From the NCBI RefSeq assembly GCF_003966715.1, contig NZ_AP018907.1, forward strand, positions 2,406,001 through 2,470,000: 64,000 bases of DNA, given 5' to 3'. The notes under the pieces were generated by a model that saw only the letters and a program-made list of their open reading frames with translations, made no database searches and was not told the origin of the DNA. Positions 60,522 through 64,000 of this stretch are shown here, piece by piece; position 1 is the first letter of the stretch; every line of letters starts with the position of its first letter. This DNA is from Blastochloris tepida. Lineage in GTDB: Bacteria; Pseudomonadota; Alphaproteobacteria; Rhizobiales; Xanthobacteraceae. Position numbers and translations under genes: made by a program.

Positions 60522-62882
60522 CTACCCCATGCGGCGGCTCAAGAGGCGCGGCAGTGCGGCGATGTTGCCCGCCGCCAGCGTCTCGATCGCCTCGCGCCGG
60601 CGCAGTTGCGCGGCATCGAGCAGCATCTGGCCGGCCCAGCGATAGACGTTGCGGGTGCGCACCAGCGCCCGCATCTGGCGCATGCGCGCCTCCTGCTCGG
60701 CCACCGGCATGGTCAGCGCCCGGTTCATCGCGTCCGCCATGTCGTAGGCATAATAGGGATTGACGATCAGCCCCTCGACCAGCTCGCGCGATGCGCCGGC
60801 GAAGGTGGAGAGCACCAGCACGCCGCGCTCGTCGTCGCGGGCGGCGACGAACTCCTTGGCCACCAGATTCATGCCGTCGTGCAGGCTGGAGACCACGCAG
60901 AAGTCCGCCGCGCGGAACAGCTCGAACACCTCGGACGGCTGGTGGTGGCGGATCGACAGCACGACCGGCCGCCAATCGGGCGTGCCGTGGCGGGCATTGA
61001 TCTCGTCGGCCAGCGCCACCGCCTCGTCCTGCAACGCGCGGTAGGAGGCGATCTTGCTGCGGGTGGGGGCCGCCGCCTGGATGAAGGTGAAGCGGCCGAG
61101 CCATTCCGGATGGTTCTGCAGCAGCGCATCGACGGCGTGCAGCCGGTCGACGATGCCCTTGGTGTAGTCGAAGCGCTCGATGCCGACGCCGATGCGCACG
61201 CCCTCGCCGAGGCCGAAGCGGCTGCGCACCGCCACGCCGCAGGCCGCCGCCGGCTTCTGGCCGGCCAGCGCCGAGGGCGGCCATTCGATCGAGATCGGAT
61301 AGGGACGCACCAGCGTTTCATGGCCGCCGAGCGTGATCGAGCGCCGCTCGCGGTCGATGCGGCTCTCAACGAAGCGGTCCACCGTCTCGAAGAAGTTGTT
61401 GCAGTGGAAGTCGGTGTGGAAGCCGAGAATCGACGAGCCGAGCAGGCCGTCGATGATCTCCTCCTTCCACGGGCAGATGCCGAAGGTCTCGGCATTCGGC
61501 CACGGGATGTGCCAGAAGGTGACGATGGTGGCCTTGGGCAGGCGGTTGCGCACCATGCGCGGCAGCAGCGCGAAGTGATAGTCCTGCACCAGCACGATGG
61601 GATCGGGCGTCTTCGCCTCGCGCACCACGGCCTCGGCGAACATCTCGTTGACCTCGCGATAGTAGCGCCAGTCGCTCTCGCGGAAGGTCGGCCGCACGAA
61701 GGCGATATGGCACAGCGGCCACATGCCTTCGTTGGAGAAGCCGTAATAGTAGCCGTCCTGCTGCTCCTCGGTGAGCCAGAGCCGCCGCAGAGCGTAGCTC
61801 GGCGCGTCGGGCGGCACGGCAATGCGGTCGGCGGCGTCCACCGTGTCGCGGTCGGCGCTGCCGCTGCCATGGGCGATCCAGGTGCCGCCGCAGGCGCGGA
61901 TCACCGGCTCGATCGCCGAGACGAGGCCGCTCGCCGGAATCTGGACGCTGATGCCGCCGCCCTCGATGTGGTTGTGGATGTAGGGCTCGCGGTTGGACAC
62001 CACCAGCACCTCGGCGCCGGGCAGTTCGCTGCCCAGCGCCCGCTGCAGCGTCTCCGGCGTCCAGTCGATGTGGACGCCGTCGATGGTGCGGCGCACGAGA
62101 TCGTACTGGTCGAGCGCCTCGCGCAACTCCGCCGGCAGGGCGGCCTCGGTATGGGGCGCATCGACCCGGCCGGCCCTGAGATCCTCCAGCGTGGCGCGTA
62201 GCGCCGTGCGCCAGTTGCGCACCAGCACCAGCATCGCCAGCCCCACCGCTCCGCTGACCAGCAGCGCCGCGATCACGGTCGCGGCCAGAATGTAGATTCG
62301 CGCCTTGTCGGAGCGCGCCTTGGCGTAGGTCAGGTCATGGACGATGACGACATGGCCCAGCGCGCCCTCGGCGAGCGGAAACGCCGAGACCAGCAGATCC
62401 TGGCTGTCGAGCCGGATCGGCATCGTGGTCTCGGCCTTGCCGCGCCGAATCGAGGCGCACAGCAGGCGCGACGGCATGGTCGAGGTCGGCGCCCGCATGC
62501 GGCCGTCCGGCTCGCAGATGCCGACCGCCTGCAGCCGCTCGTCGGTGATCAGGCGCGCAAACAGCGCCTGAAGCTCGGCGGCGGCCTCGGGCGAGGGATC
62601 GCGCGCCAGCTCCTCGATCTGGTCCTTGGCCGACAGCAGCACGATGCGGGCCCGCAACTGCACGTCGCCGCGGCTCCAGGTCTCGACCGCGACGCCGACC
62701 AGCGACGAGACGGTGAAGAGCACGCCCGCCCCGGCGATGGTGCCGAGCGCGATGAACACCGCCGGCCGCGGCACCCGCGCCAGCACCCGGTCGCGGAGGA
62801 ATGACAGCGCACGCCACAGGGATGTCAGCGCCAGTTGAACACTGCTTTTCGAGGCATTCCAAACGTTGTTCGAAATCGTCAT
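60522..62882 (-). CDS. otsA: Membrane-anchored trehalose-6-phosphate synthase with sensor-like N-terminus
   Basis: A 786-residue fusion. The N-terminal ~285 residues have TM1 (~41-66), an extracytoplasmic domain of about 130 residues (67-195; VGICEPDGRMRAPTSTMPS is reminiscent of a dCACHE/PAS-like sensor), TM2 (~196-221) and a short HAMP-like linker. The C-terminal ~490 residues are a complete GT20 glucosyltransferase: VLVVSNREPYIHN, VQDYHFALLPRMV, FWHIPWPNAETF, GFHTDFHCNNFF, GIERFDYTKGI and SLHDGMNLVAKEFVAAR. It should make trehalose-6-phosphate from glucose-6-phosphate and UDP-glucose (GalU product). No otsB is nearby. The start at 62882 follows GGGGGG. Confidence 0.9.
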   Translation of the reverse strand: MTISNNVWNASKSSVQLALTSLWRALSFLRDRVLARVPRPAVFIALGTIAGAGVLFTVSSLVGVAVETWSRGDVQLRARIVLLSAKDQIEELARDPSPEAAAELQALFARLITDERLQAVGICEPDGRMRAPTSTMPSRLLCASIRRGKAETTMPIRLDSQDLLVSAFPLAEGALGHVVIVHDLTYAKARSDKARIYILAATVIAALLVSGAVGLAMLVLVRNWRTALRATLEDLRAGRVDAPHTEAALPAELREALDQYDLVRRTIDGVHIDWTPETLQRALGSELPGAEVLVVSNREPYIHNHIEGGGISVQIPASGLVSAIEPVIRACGGTWIAHGSGSADRDTVDAADRIAVPPDAPSYALRRLWLTEEQQDGYYYGFSNEGMWPLCHIAFVRPTFRESDWRYYREVNEMFAEAVVREAKTPDPIVLVQDYHFALLPRMVRNRLPKATIVTFWHIPWPNAETFGICPWKEEIIDGLLGSSILGFHTDFHCNNFFETVDRFVESRIDRERRSITLGGHETLVRPYPISIEWPPSALAGQKPAAACGVAVRSRFGLGEGVRIGVGIERFDYTKGIVDRLHAVDALLQNHPEWLGRFTFIQAAAPTRSKIASYRALQDEAVALADEINARHGTPDWRPVVLSIRHHQPSEVFELFRAADFCVVSSLHDGMNLVAKEFVAARDDERGVLVLSTFAGASRELVEGLIVNPYYAYDMADAMNRALTMPVAEQEARMRQMRALVRTRNVYRWAGQMLLDAAQLRRREAIETLAAGNIAALPRLLSRRMG

Positions 62883-63108
62883 CGACCGGCCCCCCTGGTC
62901 CTGCTCCGGCCCCGGAGCATTTTCGGATCAGGCATGCCGCCGGTCATCTGCCCTCGACACGGGAGGACGATGACGCCGCGGCTGGCCTCGCGAGAGCCGA
63001 CTGTCGATCGAGCCCCGGCTTCATGGAGCAATGTCGCCTTCTCCCGGTCACCTTCCTGATCACGTCGGGTCGTCTTATGTCGGGATTGTGGCAGAACGCC
63101 GGGCCGGT

Positions 63109-63837
63109 TCAGCCCAGGCTATGCCCCCGGACGCGAAGCGCCGCCAACAGCGCGGCGGTGCGCGGCGCCCGCCCCCCCGGCAGGGCATGCGCAACCTCCG
63201 GTGGACGGCCGGCAAGCTCGGCCGCGAGCAGCGCCAGCGACGGCGGATCATCAACGTCGTACCAGCCCGGCAGTTCGGTCAGGTCGAGCCCCGCCGCCTG
63301 CGCCCGCTGCCGGGTCAGCGCCGCCACCTGGCCCGTGCTCCAGGGCATGCCGGAAAACAGCGCCGGGTGCGGCCGGTCGAGCGCCAGCACGCCGTAGCCG
63401 CCATCGCGCATCGGCGCCATGGCGATTCGGCCGGGGACATCGAGGGTGCGCACCGCCTGCTCGATGATGGCGTCCGGCAGCGTCGGCGCATCGGTGCCGA
63501 GCAGCACCACGCCGCGGTGGCCATGGGCGCACAGCGCCGCCACCACGCCGGCCATGCGGGCGCCGAGATCGCCTTCCCCCTGCGGGATCAGGGGCAGCGG
63601 CAGCGGGAGAGCGGCGGCCATCGCCGCAGCCTCGCCGGCCGGCGCATGGGCGACATACGCCACCGCGCCGAGGCGGTGGGCCAGATCCGCCAGCCGGCCG
63701 GCGACATCGGCCAGGAACGCCGCCGCGAGCGCCGCCGCATCGGCCGGCGTCAGCGGCGGGCAGAGCCGGGTCTTCACCCGCCCCGGCGCCGGCACCTTGG
63801 CCATGATGGCGATGGCGACCGGGCCGGAGGCCGGCAC
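63109..63837 (-). CDS. TIGR04282-family (DUF2064) glycosyltransferase-like protein
   Basis: A 242-residue nucleotidyltransferase-fold protein. The signature is AIMAKVPAPGRVKTRLCPPL (10-29). GVVLLGTDAPTLPDAIIEQA contains the D-x-P metal-binding motif, and APMRDGGYGVLALDRPHPAL the second active-site loop. Members often sit with TIGR04283 glycosyltransferases; none is visible here. The function is unproven. The GTG start at 63837 is one base after the stop of the upstream gene, implying coupling; ATG at 63804 would cut the first strand. Confidence 0.85.
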   Translation of the reverse strand: MPASGPVAIAIMAKVPAPGRVKTRLCPPLTPADAAALAAAFLADVAGRLADLAHRLGAVAYVAHAPAGEAAAMAAALPLPLPLIPQGEGDLGARMAGVVAALCAHGHRGVVLLGTDAPTLPDAIIEQAVRTLDVPGRIAMAPMRDGGYGVLALDRPHPALFSGMPWSTGQVAALTRQRAQAAGLDLTELPGWYDVDDPPSLALLAAELAGRPPEVAHALPGGRAPRTAALLAALRVRGHSLG

Positions 63838-63838
63838 G

Positions 63839-64000
63839 TCAGCCCCGGGCCGGGTCGGCCGCGGCCTGCTTGAGGTCGAACGACGGGTCGGCGATCTCGG
63901 CGGCGCTGAGGCGCGTGCCGGCGGTGACCAGCCGGCGGCCGATCATGTGGTCGGCCGGCTTGTTGAGGGTGTCGACGGCGATCACCCGGCCGCCCCGGAG
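63839..64000 (-). CDS. C-terminal end of a ferredoxin/rubredoxin-type FAD reductase (partial)
   Basis: 53 codons and a stop, running off the window edge. The sequence GGRVIAVDTLNKPADHMIGR, then RLVTAGTRLSAAEIADPSFD and LKQAAADPARG, matches the Reductase_C end of CamA/ThcD-type NAD(P)H-ferredoxin reductases (VIAVDTVN.P.DHM..R.L). These pass electrons to a ferredoxin partner of cytochrome P450 or dioxygenase systems. It is directly upstream of the TIGR04282 gene, one base away. Confidence 0.7.
   Translation of the reverse strand, partial: LRGGRVIAVDTLNKPADHMIGRRLVTAGTRLSAAEIADPSFDLKQAAADPARG

Overview
The window is GC-rich chromosomal DNA with almost no AT-rich stretches. Its gene content points to an alphaproteobacterium of the Hyphomicrobiales (Bradyrhizobium / Rhodopseudomonas / Rhodoplanes-like). 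The evidence is the CtrA inhibitor SciP, an FlbD-type flagellar regulator, a FliH of the short alphaproteobacterial type, DUF2336 and DUF459 proteins, an MltB-like transglycosylase and a candidate ROSE-type thermosensor before an hsp20 gene. It reads as core genome with one repeat-rich, IS481-invaded section (about 20.8-23.0 kb and 36.1-38.1 kb). No tRNA, rRNA, CRISPR array or prophage was seen.

Layout. 0-5.8 kb: end of a DUF1254 gene, an MFS transporter, a HisN-type phosphatase, an alpha/beta hydrolase, Hsp20 and a Pro/Ala/Lys-rich secreted protein. 6.3-12.4 kb: glutamate synthase gltB-gltD. 12.5-20.8 kb: envelope genes (DUF459 SGNH hydrolase, lytic transglycosylase, galU, stomatin/NfeD pair, arabinose-5-phosphate isomerase, outer-membrane barrel). 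20.8-24.8 kb: repeats, two small membrane proteins, a methyltransferase and mnmA. 25.1-32.7 kb: flagellar block fliK, sciP, fliF-fliG-fliH-fliN-flbD. 32.7-41.0 kb: GDP-mannose synthesis gene, a DUF2336 fusion, a full IS481 element, ubiX and flhA on the opposite strand to the other flagellar genes. 41.1-48.7 kb: pbpC and alpha-2-macroglobulin. 48.9-53.7 kb: idi, an LhgO-like oxidase, divergent hxlR / FMN reductase, and a soluble chemoreceptor. 53.8-58.7 kb: five-gene Liv-type ABC transporter. 59.1-64.0 kb: MaoC-phosphate acyltransferase fusion, membrane-anchored trehalose-6-phosphate synthase, a TIGR04282 glycosyltransferase and the end of a ferredoxin reductase.

The most notable signals are regulatory and structural. 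(1) fliF and flhA, 13 kb apart on opposite strands, carry the same upstream module: a CtrA box (TTAA-N7-TTAR), exactly 10 nt, then an identical 13-mer, with the CtrA antagonist SciP encoded next to fliF. (2) A composite intergenic repeat (three modules, with G-quadruplex-capable arms) occurs three times: an IS-free copy in inverted orientation, a copy with a decayed IS481 end, and a copy carrying a complete IS481 with a 4-bp target duplication. The outer copies are inverted relative to each other and bracket the flagellar cluster. (3) Several proteins have unusual domain joins: a two-TM sensor-like region on OtsA, a coiled-coil region on DUF2336, and a globin-like N-terminus with a zinc-binding C-terminus on a soluble chemoreceptor.

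Start codons were chosen from Shine-Dalgarno context; where an upstream in-frame start exists it is noted. Family assignments come from recognisable motifs and memory of the families, not from a database search.
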